Positions 1 through 5,822 of a stretch of 7,461 nt of DNA are shown piece by piece. Each line of letters opens with the position of its first letter. The stretch's first letter is position 1. The stretch covers positions 1 through 7,461 of the forward strand of contig JAJFLN010000656.1 of the NCBI GenBank assembly GCA_021772705.1. The letters are read 5' to 3'. The stretch comes from Candidatus Cloacimonadota bacterium. Its GTDB lineage: Bacteria; Muiribacteriota; UBA6191; JACPRK01. A program made the position numbers and the translations under genes. The notes under the pieces were generated by a model. It was not told the origin of the DNA, ran no database searches, and worked only from the letters and a program-made list of their open reading frames with translations.

Positions 1-37
1 GGGGGAGACAAGACAGGTCCTCACACAAAATCAATGC

Positions 38-76
38 CTGCCTCGGATGGTTCACGCCGTTCGAGGCAGTTTTTTT
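38..76 (+). terminator. Intrinsic terminator near the left edge
   Basis: An 8-bp perfect stem (CTGCCTCG at 38-45, CGAGGCAG at 62-69) with a 16-nt loop is followed at once by seven T residues (70-76). This is the standard layout of a rho-independent terminator on the + strand. It probably ends transcription entering from the left and so insulates the recombinase gene downstream. No gene is recognisable in positions 1-37. The loop can form further G-C pairs. Confidence 0.75.
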
Positions 77-80
77 GAGC

Positions 81-110
81 AGCGCTGGAATGTATATACG
101 TTCCGGCGCT
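81..110. repeat. 30-bp near-perfect palindrome
   Basis: The arms AGCGCTGGAA (81-90) and TTCCGGCGCT (101-110) pair over 10 positions with one G-T mismatch. The centre TGTATATACG is itself nearly self-complementary, so all 30 bp form one palindrome with two wobble positions. There is no T run after it, so it is not a standard terminator. It is the right size for the binding site of a dimeric regulator or for a tyrosine-recombinase core site (dif-like sites are 28 bp), and it lies about 175 bp upstream of a recombinase gene. Its function is inferred only. Confidence 0.6.
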
Positions 111-120
111 ACTGCCATCT

Positions 121-285
121 TTGCTCTCTCGTGAATCGAGACCCCGTGGTGATTTGCTGGCGGAAAGTAGCATCGCGGTGACCTCCTATCAACGGTGGCC
201 TTCGGCCATCCCTACGGGCAAACCGTTGACAGAAGGACCCCACGACGCTGCGAAAGAGCCATCAAATCATCCACGGAGGTCTCTC
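121..285 (+). other. Structured leader upstream of the mini-recombinase (candidate 5' UTR or ncRNA)
   Basis: This stretch stays open in the recombinase frame, but I do not think it is translated, because a much better start with a ribosome site lies at 286. It can form a TCTCG/CGAGA hairpin (127-141). It can also form a three-way junction: closing stem CAACGGT (190-196) with ACCGTTG (222-228), enclosing GGCC-TTC-GGCC (197-207) and CCC-TAC-GGG (210-218). Three nested perfect stems in 39 nt suggest a selected RNA or single-strand DNA fold. It could be an attenuator, an ncRNA or a recombination substrate. I recognise no known RNA family. Confidence 0.4.
275..280 (+). promoter_or_regulatory. Ribosome binding site that sets the mini-recombinase start
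   Basis: GGAGGT lies 5 nt before the ATG at 286. It is a near-ideal Shine-Dalgarno match and the reason for rejecting the farther upstream start at 121. Confidence 0.8.
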
Positions 286-864
286 ATGTTCACTCTTTCC
301 AAACCAGAAATCAGACAGCTACTCTCGGCCATCAACCTGCGCTCGCCATTCGGTCAGCGCGATTATCTACTCATCATGTTCTTGTTCCAAACCGGTCTGA
401 GGGTGGGTGAGTGCTCGGGTCTGATCGTCACCCACGTCGCCACCAGGGATGGAAATTCTAGGCAGCGTCTTCAGTTGCCAGCGTTCATATGCAAGGGATC
501 TCGCGGTCGGGTTATCGTCTTAAATCAGACTGCCAGGGCTTGTGTCGAAAAACTGCTGGCGTTCAATCGGTCTCGGGGTTTCTCGGTGGCTCCAGCGGCT
601 CCGTTGTTCCAGAATCGCAAACATGGTCCGTTGTCCGTGCGATCGATCCAGAAACTCATCAAGGGTTACAGGGAGGCGGCGGATCTAGATGTCTGTGCCA
701 CTCCCCATTCCTTTCGTCACTCTCATGCGTCGGAGTTGTTGGCTGCTGGTGCTACTCTTCCGGCTGTGCAGTCCTTGCTTGGGCACCGAAATATTGCGAG
801 TACTCAAGCTTATGTTCACGTTTCAGATGCTCAGCTCACTGAGGCTGCGGCTCTCATCGGATGA
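286..864 (+). CDS. Mini tyrosine recombinase/integrase (catalytic domain only, 192 aa)
   Basis: This is a site-specific DNA recombinase of the phage-integrase (tyrosine recombinase) family, which cuts and rejoins DNA through a covalent phosphotyrosine. All active-site residues are visible: R39 in TGLRVGE, K70 in ICKGSRG, H141 and R144 in HSFRH, H167 in LLGHRN and nucleophile Y176 in TQAYVHV. The N-terminal core-binding (SAM-like) domain of XerC/D-type enzymes is missing: the protein starts just before the catalytic domain. At 192 aa it is the size of FimB/FimE-type invertases. The ATG at 286 is chosen because GGAGGT sits 5 nt upstream. Starting at 121 would add 55 residues with no domain character. 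It stands alone, with structured non-coding DNA on both sides. It may act on those palindromes, invert or excise a nearby segment, or be a remnant of a longer integrase; the first is inference. Confidence 0.88.
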   Translation: MFTLSKPEIRQLLSAINLRSPFGQRDYLLIMFLFQTGLRVGECSGLIVTHVATRDGNSRQRLQLPAFICKGSRGRVIVLNQTARACVEKLLAFNRSRGFSVAPAAPLFQNRKHGPLSVRSIQKLIKGYREAADLDVCATPHSFRHSHASELLAAGATLPAVQSLLGHRNIASTQAYVHVSDAQLTEAAALIG

Positions 865-1124
865 CCGATCTTGGCCGGGCTTGTCCCGGCCTCTTCCTTG
901 GGCGCTCCGGCTCTGGCCGTAAGGCCAGAACGGAGTGCACCGCCCGCAGGGCGGCTCTTCGACCTCCCAGCTATCTCGCGGGGAATTCGGGGTGGGGTGG
1001 AGCTTTCACTCAGCCGCGAAGCGGCCCCATGATGTGGTCACACGCGAGTTCTCCGCCAGCCTAAGGTTGCAGTTTGCACCCAGGCCTCTTGGGGTTTCTC
1101 GTTTGCTCCCAGGTCTCCAGTGGG
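856..1124. other. Intergenic hairpin cluster (candidate structured RNA or ssDNA recombination site)
   Basis: About 300 bases without a gene lie between two converging genes, and they are packed with perfect stems. These are ATCGG/CCGAT (856-869, with the recombinase stop in its loop), GGCCGGG/CCCGGCC (873-891), a two-tier stem 902-909/931-938 enclosing CTGGCC-GTAA-GGCCAG (913-928), CCGCCC/GGGCGG (940-954), GCCGC/GCGGC (1013-1025), TGTG/CACA (1033-1042), GGT-GCA/TGCACC with one bulge (1065-1080), CCCA/TGGG (1079-1093) and CTCCCA/TGGGAG (1106-1126). A longer-range stem joins CTCGCG (975-980) to CGCGAG (1043-1048). The short reading frames here look random. One or two of these could end the recombinase transcript, but that would not need so many. 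I recognise no known RNA family. Confidence 0.5.
873..900 (+). terminator. Possible terminator after the mini-recombinase
   Basis: A 7-bp all-G/C stem, GGCCGGG (873-879) with CCCGGCC (885-891) and loop CTTGT, is followed by the pyrimidine tract TCTTCCTT. It lies 9 nt after the recombinase stop codon. The tract is poor in T compared with a classical terminator, so the call is tentative. Confidence 0.4.
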
Positions 1125-1153
1125 AGTTCGATCTTTTTGAAAAAGAGCGAACT
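1125..1153. repeat. 29-nt inverted repeat with T/A core
   Basis: AGTTCG-A-TCTTTT (1125-1137) pairs with AAAAGAGCGAACT (1141-1153), with a single mismatch (1131/1147). It overlaps the T tract and the upstream arm of the adjacent minus-strand terminator. It could contribute to bidirectional termination between the converging genes or be a separate protein-binding site. Confidence 0.45.
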
Positions 1154-1170
1154 CGAGCTAAGCTCGAGTT
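1134..1170 (-). terminator. Intrinsic terminator of the HTH regulator gene
   Basis: Read on the minus strand, AACTCGAG-CTTAG-CTCGAGTT forms an 8-bp perfect stem (extendable to 10 bp with a 1-nt loop; arms 1150-1159 and 1161-1170). It is followed by CGCTCTTTTT. It begins 7 nt after the regulator's stop codon, the expected place for its terminator. Confidence 0.7.
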
Positions 1171-1177
1171 GGTTTGT

Positions 1178-1525
1178 TCAGGAGGCGATGGCTGACTGTA
1201 TTCGATGCTCTCGCACGACGATGTTCATAAGCCTAATCAGTGCTTCTTTGTCTTTGTCCGGCAATTGTTCGACCTCACCGAGTAGACTGAGCAATCGGGG
1301 GTCCTTGAGAGCCCCTGTGTTGGAAGAGTCTGTCATGCCAAGAAGTTCGCTGGCCCCGATCTCCAATGCGTCCGCAAGCTTCTTTAGCGTGCTCTTTCTG
1401 GGCTCAGCCTTCCCGCTTTCATAGCGGCTGATATTCTGCTTGTTGATCCCAACCTGTTCGGCAAGCTCGGCTTGCGTGAGGTCTTTTAGTCTTCGGTATT
1501 TCCGGATTCTCTCGCCGATGGTCAT
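1178..1525 (-). CDS. Cro/C1-type (XRE family) helix-turn-helix transcriptional regulator, 115 aa
   Basis: This is a small DNA-binding repressor-like protein. Residues 4-60 form an HTH_3 domain: GERIRKYRRLKDLTQAELAE, then the recognition helix region GINKQNISRYESG (about residues 26-38) and KSTLKKLADALEI. The remaining 55 residues include a charged helical tail (about 76-108) that probably mediates oligomerisation. I use the ATG at 1525. The frame stays open to 2107, but that part lies antisense to the small ORF and primase and has no domain. There is no strong ribosome site before 1525. The gene diverges from the 98-aa ORF and primase, so by analogy with phage and ICE repressors it may control both promoters through the repeats in 1595-1631. 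A role as an antitoxin is possible, but no toxin is evident next to it. Confidence 0.85.
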   Translation of the reverse strand: MTIGERIRKYRRLKDLTQAELAEQVGINKQNISRYESGKAEPRKSTLKKLADALEIGASELLGMTDSSNTGALKDPRLLSLLGEVEQLPDKDKEALIRLMNIVVREHRIQSAIAS

Positions 1526-1681
1526 AACAGCATGATATCCGTTTGGGTGGCACTGTTCAAATGGCTTATGGAATCTCTTAAAGCCAAAGGGTTTACTTTG
1601 TATAAGTTTGTATAGTAGTTTTAGTACTAAAGATATCCATCTATGTTTCTTTTTGCAATTCTCACCCAGAAAGGATTCCCA
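1526..1681. promoter_or_regulatory. Divergent AT-rich control region with tandem repeats and palindrome
   Basis: This 156-bp gap separates the minus-strand regulator from the plus-strand small ORF. Positions 1592-1640 are strikingly AT-rich compared with the flanking genes. Within them are two adjacent 10-bp repeats, ACTTTGTATA (1595-1604) and AGTTTGTATA (1605-1614), then the perfect 12-bp palindrome TTTAGTACTAAA (1620-1631). A second motif, GATATCC, occurs at 1533-1539 and 1632-1638. The layout suits divergent promoters with operators for the HTH protein. I could not pick a convincing -35/-10 pair on either strand. Confidence 0.5.
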
Positions 1682-1978
1682 GTGAACCCGAATGACCAAT
1701 GGCGTCTTCTCGCCGAACAGTTCTACAGTATCCGCTGCCTCGTTCAACTCAATAGTCTCCCCGAAGATTATCAGCCCAAAGATCTCGAGCAGGCACTGGC
1801 CAGAGAATGCCTCAGTCGAACCCAGCGCTCTGTGGCGAACTTCCTCTTGCACATCTGGGACCGTTCCCACTTCTGCTTTGAGTTGGCCCAGATTGTGGAC
1901 TGGGACAGAGACGACAAGAAGGCTCTTGGGGATTGGTTCAACGGCTGCACCCTCGGTGTAGGCTGTCGGTACTTCTAG
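1682..1978 (+). CDS. Small protein of unknown function upstream of the primase (98 aa)
   Basis: I do not recognise this family. The GTG at 1682 is chosen because AAAGGA (1670-1675) lies 6 nt upstream; the ATG at 1643 has no ribosome site. The protein is soluble-looking, with no signal peptide or membrane segment. It has a helical N-terminal half (QWRLLAEQFYSIRCLVQL) and an aromatic, acidic C-terminal half with NFLLHIWDR (53-61), IVDWDRDD (71-78), ALGDWFNG (81-88) and a C-terminal RYF. Its stop (TAG 1976-1978) directly abuts the GTG of the primase, so translation of the two is probably coupled. It may be an accessory factor for the primase, for example a loader or initiator, but that rests on position alone. 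Confidence 0.65.
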   Translation: MNPNDQWRLLAEQFYSIRCLVQLNSLPEDYQPKDLEQALARECLSRTQRSVANFLLHIWDRSHFCFELAQIVDWDRDDKKALGDWFNGCTLGVGCRYF

Positions 1979-4606
1979 GTGAACGATTACAACCGAGCAG
2001 ACCTCGAGCACCTCAAATCTCAAGTAGATCTGGCCGAGCTGATGCGCTCTTCCGGTCTCGAACTCAAGGCGGTGGGCAAGAACCTGTTGGCCTGCTGCCC
2101 CTGGCACGATGACAAGGAAGCGTCGCTAGTGGTGAACCCGGCCAAGCAGCTCTACAACTGCTTCGGCTGCGAGGCCAAAGGAGATGTGCTGAGTTTTCTG
2201 CAGGCCCAGGAGAAGCTGACGTTCCCAGAGGCAGTGCAGCGGCTCAAGGATCTCAGTGGAGAGACGTCATCCACAGCAGCAGAAAAGCCAGCTCGAGGAG
2301 ACCCAGACCGATTCCGCGGTGGGCTGACCCGGGACCAGTTGCTGGAAAAGGTGAGCAAGCACTACCAAGAGGCCTTCGAGCGCTCGAGCGAAGCCAAGGA
2401 CTACCTGAAGAGCCGCAAGCTCTGGGACCTGGATCTGTATGAGGGTTTCAGGGTCGGTTACTGTGATGGTTCGTTGCTGAAGACTCTGCCGCCCAAGGGT
2501 GGGCCGATTCGTGAAGCCCTCACTGAAATCGGAATCCTGAACGCCAAGGGACGAGAACATTTCCTCGGTTGTTTGGTGGCTCCGTTGTCGCACCCGAACC
2601 AGGGCATGGTGGGGATGTATGGACGCCGGCTCAATCCTAAAGCCAAGGTCCGCCATATGTTCTTGCCTGGCCCAAAGCGTGGGATCTTTGGGGTCCAGAA
2701 CTTGGAGGGAGCTGAACACTTGTACTTGGCTGAAGGCGTGCTCGATGCGATGTCGCTGTGGCTGGCGGGGCTACGCCCAGTGAGCTGTGTTCACGGCACC
2801 AGTGGTGTCACCCCGGATCTGGAGCAGTTCTTGCGCAAGTCATCGGTGCGAGAGTTGCGAGTCTGTTTTGACAGTGACAGAGCCGGAACTGACGGTGTGG
2901 AACGATTGTGCGAACAGCTCGGAGACCGGTTCAAAATCAGCAAGGTTTTGCTCCCCGCAGGGGACCCTAACGACATCCTAACCCGAGAAGGGCCGGAGGT
3001 GCTGCGGAGCTTCGCCAAGTGCCTGCAACCTGTAACCGAGGAGCCTGGCGGCCCCGATGAGGAACTCCCTATCACCGAAACCACGGACCGTGGATTCAGC
3101 CTGGCCTTCCCCGATGTGCGCTACGAAGTCACTCCTCGCCCACCATACACCGGACGCCTCAAAATCGTCATCCGAGGAGAACGGGATGGACCCACCCAAC
3201 CAAGTGAACGGGCGCAGCCCAAGCCCAAGTTTCTGGACCGTTGCGATCTGGTGAGTTCCCGATCTCGCTCGGAGACTTTGCGAGGAATGTCCCAGCAGCT
3301 CTCTCTGGAACGTGAACGTACGGAGCACCACCTGAGAGAGATCCTCGACACCACCGAAGAGTGGGTCGCCGCCATCGGCGGCGCCACGGGGCCCAAGGAC
3401 GCGGAGCCTCCAGAGCTGACCGACGCCGACAAGGCCGAAGCTCTAGAGTTCCTGACTGCACCAGACCTAGTGAGCCGGCTGCAAGCCGATATGGAGGCGC
3501 TGGGATACATCGGCGAGGAGCGCGGCAAACTGCTGCTCTACATGGTAGGGCTGTCACGAAAGCTTGAGAACCCACTGTCGGCCATCGTGAGATCCCAGAG
3601 TGGTGCTGGCAAATCCGGGATGGCTCACCTCATTGCTTCGATGACTCCGCCCGAGGATGTGGTCCATTATTCCAGGCTCTCACCGCAGGCTCTGGTGTAC
3701 GCCAAGAAGGACGCTTACAAACGGAAGCTCTTGACCATGGAAGAACGGGTGGGCAGCGAATCCTCGGATTACTACATCCGCATCATGCAGTCGGCCCACG
3801 TCTTACGCCAGGCGGTGCCTGTGCAAGACCCGGTGACTGGTCGCATGGAGACTCAGGAGTTCGAGGTTGAGGGTCCGATTGCGTACATTGAAACCACCAC
3901 CGAGAGCTACATCAACCAAGAGAACGCCAACCGTTGCTTTGAGATCTATCTCGATGAGAGCCAGGACCAGACCCAGCGGATTCAGGAGCGGCAGAGAGTT
4001 TCGCGGGAGGCCATCCGCCTGGAGAAAGTGAGCTCCCAAGCCATCCGCACTCGTCATCACAACGCCCAGCGCATGCTAGAACTGGTCCACATCGTGATCC
4101 CTTATGTTCGACTGTTGACGTTTCCAACGAAGTGGCTACGCACCCGGCGAGACAACGAGCGGTTCCTGTGTCTCATCGAAGCCTCTGCCCTGCTGCATCA
4201 GCACCAGCGAGTAGAGAAGACAGTGAACGGCCCCCAGGGCGAAGTCATTCGTTACATCGAGGCCAACCTGGACGACTACCGTCTGGCCTACGAGCTGGCC
4301 AAGGATGTTTTGCGTGACACCTTGCACGAGCTGTCGGTGTCGGCCCGGGATCTGCTGGAGGTGGCCAAGACCTTCGACTGTGGAGCCTTCACCAGGCGTC
4401 AGCTGCGCAACAAAACTAGGTGGCCACAGCGCCGGCTTCTGAGTACACTCAACGAGCTAGTGGAGATGGAGTATCTGGGCGCGGTTGGCCAACAGGGAGC
4501 CACCTATCAATACACGGTCGTCCTGGAGAACTCGGAGCAGCCGTCTCCAGTGCGGGATTTGGTGCACCCTGACGAGCTAGCCAAGAAGCTCGCCGACAGT
4601 GGCTAA
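1979..4606 (+). CDS. DNA primase/ATPase: CHC2 zinc finger, TOPRIM, P-loop region and C-terminal winged helix (875 aa)
   Basis: This is a probable replication protein of the mobile element: it would make RNA primers and perhaps use ATP to open or remodel DNA. Residues 37-70 hold a DnaG-type CHC2 zinc finger (C40, H43, C61, C64). Residues about 190-240 match the basic primase-core region (GMVGMYGRRL). The TOPRIM metal site is visible as E252 in LYLAEGVLDA and D298/D300 in CFDSDRAG. A variable proline- and charge-rich linker (about 350-480) follows. A P-loop-like SQSGAGKS (539-546, K545) and an acidic IYLDES (656-661) suggest an NTPase, with NRCF (651-654) and RRDNERF (723-729) as possible arginine-finger or sensor regions. 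About 785-850 resembles a winged helix. The GTG start lies directly after the upstream stop and has no good ribosome site of its own, so it is probably coupled. Cellular DnaG has a helicase-binding C terminus instead. The ATPase assignment is less certain than the primase half. Confidence 0.85.
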   Translation: MNDYNRADLEHLKSQVDLAELMRSSGLELKAVGKNLLACCPWHDDKEASLVVNPAKQLYNCFGCEAKGDVLSFLQAQEKLTFPEAVQRLKDLSGETSSTAAEKPARGDPDRFRGGLTRDQLLEKVSKHYQEAFERSSEAKDYLKSRKLWDLDLYEGFRVGYCDGSLLKTLPPKGGPIREALTEIGILNAKGREHFLGCLVAPLSHPNQGMVGMYGRRLNPKAKVRHMFLPGPKRGIFGVQNLEGAEHLYLAEGVLDAMSLWLAGLRPVSCVHGTSGVTPDLEQFLRKSSVRELRVCFDSDRAGTDGVERLCEQLGDRFKISKVLLPAGDPNDILTREGPEVLRSFAKCLQPVTEEPGGPDEELPITETTDRGFSLAFPDVRYEVTPRPPYTGRLKIVIRGERDGPTQPSERAQPKPKFLDRCDLVSSRSRSETLRGMSQQLSLERERTEHHLREILDTTEEWVAAIGGATGPKDAEPPELTDADKAEALEFLTAPDLVSRLQADMEALGYIGEERGKLLLYMVGLSRKLENPLSAIVRSQSGAGKSGMAHLIASMTPPEDVVHYSRLSPQALVYAKKDAYKRKLLTMEERVGSESSDYYIRIMQSAHVLRQAVPVQDPVTGRMETQEFEVEGPIAYIETTTESYINQENANRCFEIYLDESQDQTQRIQERQRVSREAIRLEKVSSQAIRTRHHNAQRMLELVHIVIPYVRLLTFPTKWLRTRRDNERFLCLIEASALLHQHQRVEKTVNGPQGEVIRYIEANLDDYRLAYELAKDVLRDTLHELSVSARDLLEVAKTFDCGAFTRRQLRNKTRWPQRRLLSTLNELVEMEYLGAVGQQGATYQYTVVLENSEQPSPVRDLVHPDELAKKLADSG

Positions 4607-4709
4607 AACTTAGATCACTTGTTCCAACTTTGATCATTTGCACCCCGGTAAAGTTCAGCGGCGTGGTTACGCCGGGCAAGGGGCCTTCACGCCCACTTTA
4701 ACACTTTAA
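4607..4709. repeat. Iteron-like short repeats after the primase (candidate replication origin)
   Basis: Two 15-bp direct repeats 19 bp apart differ at only two positions: AACTTAGATCACTTG (4607-4621) and AACTTTGATCATTTG (4626-4640). A related motif appears inverted as TAAAGTT near 4650. The perfect tandem CACTTTAA-CACTTTAA follows at 4694-4709. The shared core is ACTT(T). Clustered short repeats beside a replication gene resemble iterons of plasmid and ICE origins, or operator repeats. The set is small, so the call is tentative. Confidence 0.4.
4659..4674. repeat. Hairpin inside the repeat region
   Basis: CGGCGT (4659-4664) and ACGCCG (4669-4674) make a perfect 6-bp stem with loop GGTT, about 50 nt after the primase stop. 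No T run follows, so it is at best a poor terminator. It may belong to the origin-like region. Confidence 0.4.
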
Positions 4710-4770
4710 CGCACCCCCCTGACCCTTTATATCAGTTCTATGAATACAACCAACGAAGAGGAAAAGTAAG

Positions 4771-4800
4771 TTGGCTATGGCCTCATCACAATCGCATAAA
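4771..4800 (+). promoter_or_regulatory. Possible promoter for the recombinase trio
   Basis: TTGGCT (4771-4776) and CATAAA (4795-4800) are 18 bp apart and resemble weak sigma-70 -35 and -10 boxes. They lie about 100 bp before the first recombinase. The same TTG could instead be the start codon of the small ORF described separately; both readings cannot hold fully. Confidence 0.25.
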
Positions 4801-4899
4801 TATCAGATCATCTATGGAGAAGTGTTCTTCATAGCTACCACTGCGTGGGCTCGTTCTGCGTGCGGCGCTGTGCGCACCAGTTCTCGGTGGGTGGCCTGA
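4771..4899 (+). CDS. Possible small ORF (42 aa) coupled to the first recombinase
   Basis: I do not recognise this peptide. The frame from TTG 4771 (or ATG 4777, 40 aa) runs to TGA 4897-4899, which overlaps the ATG of the first recombinase as TGATG, a classic translational-coupling junction. AGGA (4759-4762) lies 8 nt before the TTG. The peptide has a short hydrophobic stretch, VFFIATTAW. It could be a leader whose translation opens the recombinase start. The 23-bp palindrome at 4812-4834 lies within it. The frame is short enough to be chance. Confidence 0.3.
   Translation: MAMASSQSHKYQIIYGEVFFIATTAWARSACGAVRTSSRWVA
4812..4834. repeat. 23-bp palindrome before the recombinase trio
   Basis: CTATGGAGAA (4812-4821) and TTCTTCATAG (4825-4834) are inverted repeats with one mismatch (wobble in RNA) around GTG. 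A partial copy of the arm, TCTATGAA, lies at 4737-4744, and ATATCAG precedes both (4729-4735 and 4800-4806). Two 10-bp arms around a short centre could be a recombinase core site, an operator or an RNA hairpin controlling the trio. Confidence 0.45.
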
Positions 4900-5822
4900 T
4901 GGACTTTGAGCTGTGGCGGGACCGGTTCACTTCGCACCTCCAGGCCTGCGGGCGCAGGGAGCGCACCATTGGTGGTTACGTTGCAGAGCTGCGGTTGTTC
5001 CTCGTGTTTTTGAGCGAGAGAGGCTTGGGTTCACCCCACGAGATTCGACGTGAGGACGTGGAGGCGTATCAAGTCAGTCTCTATCACCGGCGCAAGCCTG
5101 ATGGTCGTCCGTTGACCCTTAGCACCCAGGCCTCCAAGATGTCAGCGGTGCTGATGTTCTTGCGGTTTCTCTATCGCTCGCAGGTATTACTGAGGGACCC
5201 CGGCCGAGAGATTCTCTTGCCCAGGCCTCCGCGTCGTGTTCTACCTGAGCTGCCGACAGTGGATGAGGTCTTGAGGCTTCTGGAGGTGCCTGATGTGGAG
5301 ACTCCGCTGGGGTTACGAGACCGCGCGATTTTGGAGCTGTTCTACTCGAGTGCCTTGCGCAACAGTGAGCTGCGACTTTTGAGGTTAGGGGATGTAGACC
5401 TGGCCAGACTCACGGTGAGGATTCGTGACGGCAAAGGCGGTCACGCCAGGGTTGTCCCACTCGGTGAACCCGCCGCGATCTGGGTGGAGCGATACCTCGA
5501 CCGAGGCCGAGGCTTTCTCTTGCGCGACCGCGAGCATGGATTCTTATTTTGCTCTCGCCGTGGACGACCGCTTCGAGTGGAGCCCTTGAGCAGGATGGTG
5601 GACAAGTACGCTCAGGCCGCCGGGCTCGAAAAGCATGTGACACCCCACATCCTGCGCCACTGTTGTGCCACTCACATGCTAGCCAACCAGGCCCGGCTGC
5701 GACACCTTCAGGAGCTTCTGGGCCACGCCTCAGCGGAGTCCACCAAAGTCTACACCCGGGTCAACTTCTCGGACCTGCGTGAGGCCCATCAACGCTGCCA
5801 CCCTCGGGAGTCTTTGGGGTGA
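4899..5822 (+). CDS. Tyrosine recombinase, first of trio (307 aa, XerC/D-like)
   Basis: This is a site-specific recombinase with the full two-domain build. The N-terminal core-binding domain spans about residues 1-105 (RTIGGYVAELRLFLVFL). The catalytic domain spans about 118-300 with all key residues: R154 in SALRNSE, K179 in DGKGGHAR, H250/R253 in HILRH, H276 in LLGHAS and nucleophile Y285 in KVYTRV. Its length fits XerC/XerD. The ATG at 4899 starts the protein at its first helix; the GTG at 4845 would add 18 residues without family character. Its stop overlaps the GTG of the next gene (GTGA), so the two are translationally coupled. Order and overlap match RIT elements, where three different recombinases move the element together. 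A Tn554-like TnpA/TnpB pair is an alternative, but the third reading frame is also recombinase-like. Confidence 0.92.
   Translation: MDFELWRDRFTSHLQACGRRERTIGGYVAELRLFLVFLSERGLGSPHEIRREDVEAYQVSLYHRRKPDGRPLTLSTQASKMSAVLMFLRFLYRSQVLLRDPGREILLPRPPRRVLPELPTVDEVLRLLEVPDVETPLGLRDRAILELFYSSALRNSELRLLRLGDVDLARLTVRIRDGKGGHARVVPLGEPAAIWVERYLDRGRGFLLRDREHGFLFCSRRGRPLRVEPLSRMVDKYAQAAGLEKHVTPHILRHCCATHMLANQARLRHLQELLGHASAESTKVYTRVNFSDLREAHQRCHPRESLG

Noticed and set aside
121..285. N-terminal extension of the mini-recombinase from 121
   Set aside because: There is no ribosome site, no core-binding domain character, and the sequence folds into nested hairpins; GGAGGT marks the ATG at 286.
856..1170. Retron, group II intron or CRISPR repeat array
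   Set aside because: There is no reverse transcriptase gene, no intron domain V signature, and the stems differ in sequence rather than repeating.
1178..1978. Toxin-antitoxin pair formed by the HTH protein and the 98-aa protein
   Set aside because: The two genes diverge instead of forming an operon, and the 98-aa protein shows no toxin motif I know.
1526..2107. Minus-strand extension of the HTH gene to a 309-aa protein
   Set aside because: The extra 194 residues lie antisense to the small ORF and primase, cross the AT-rich control region and show no domain; a normal HTH start exists at 1525.
2152..4327. Various open frames antisense or shifted within the primase gene
   Set aside because: They overlap a long protein with recognised domains, have no domain character themselves and are explained by the G/C-rich codon pattern.
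4740..4769. Nine-codon ORF starting at ATG 4740
   Set aside because: It is too short and has no ribosome site.
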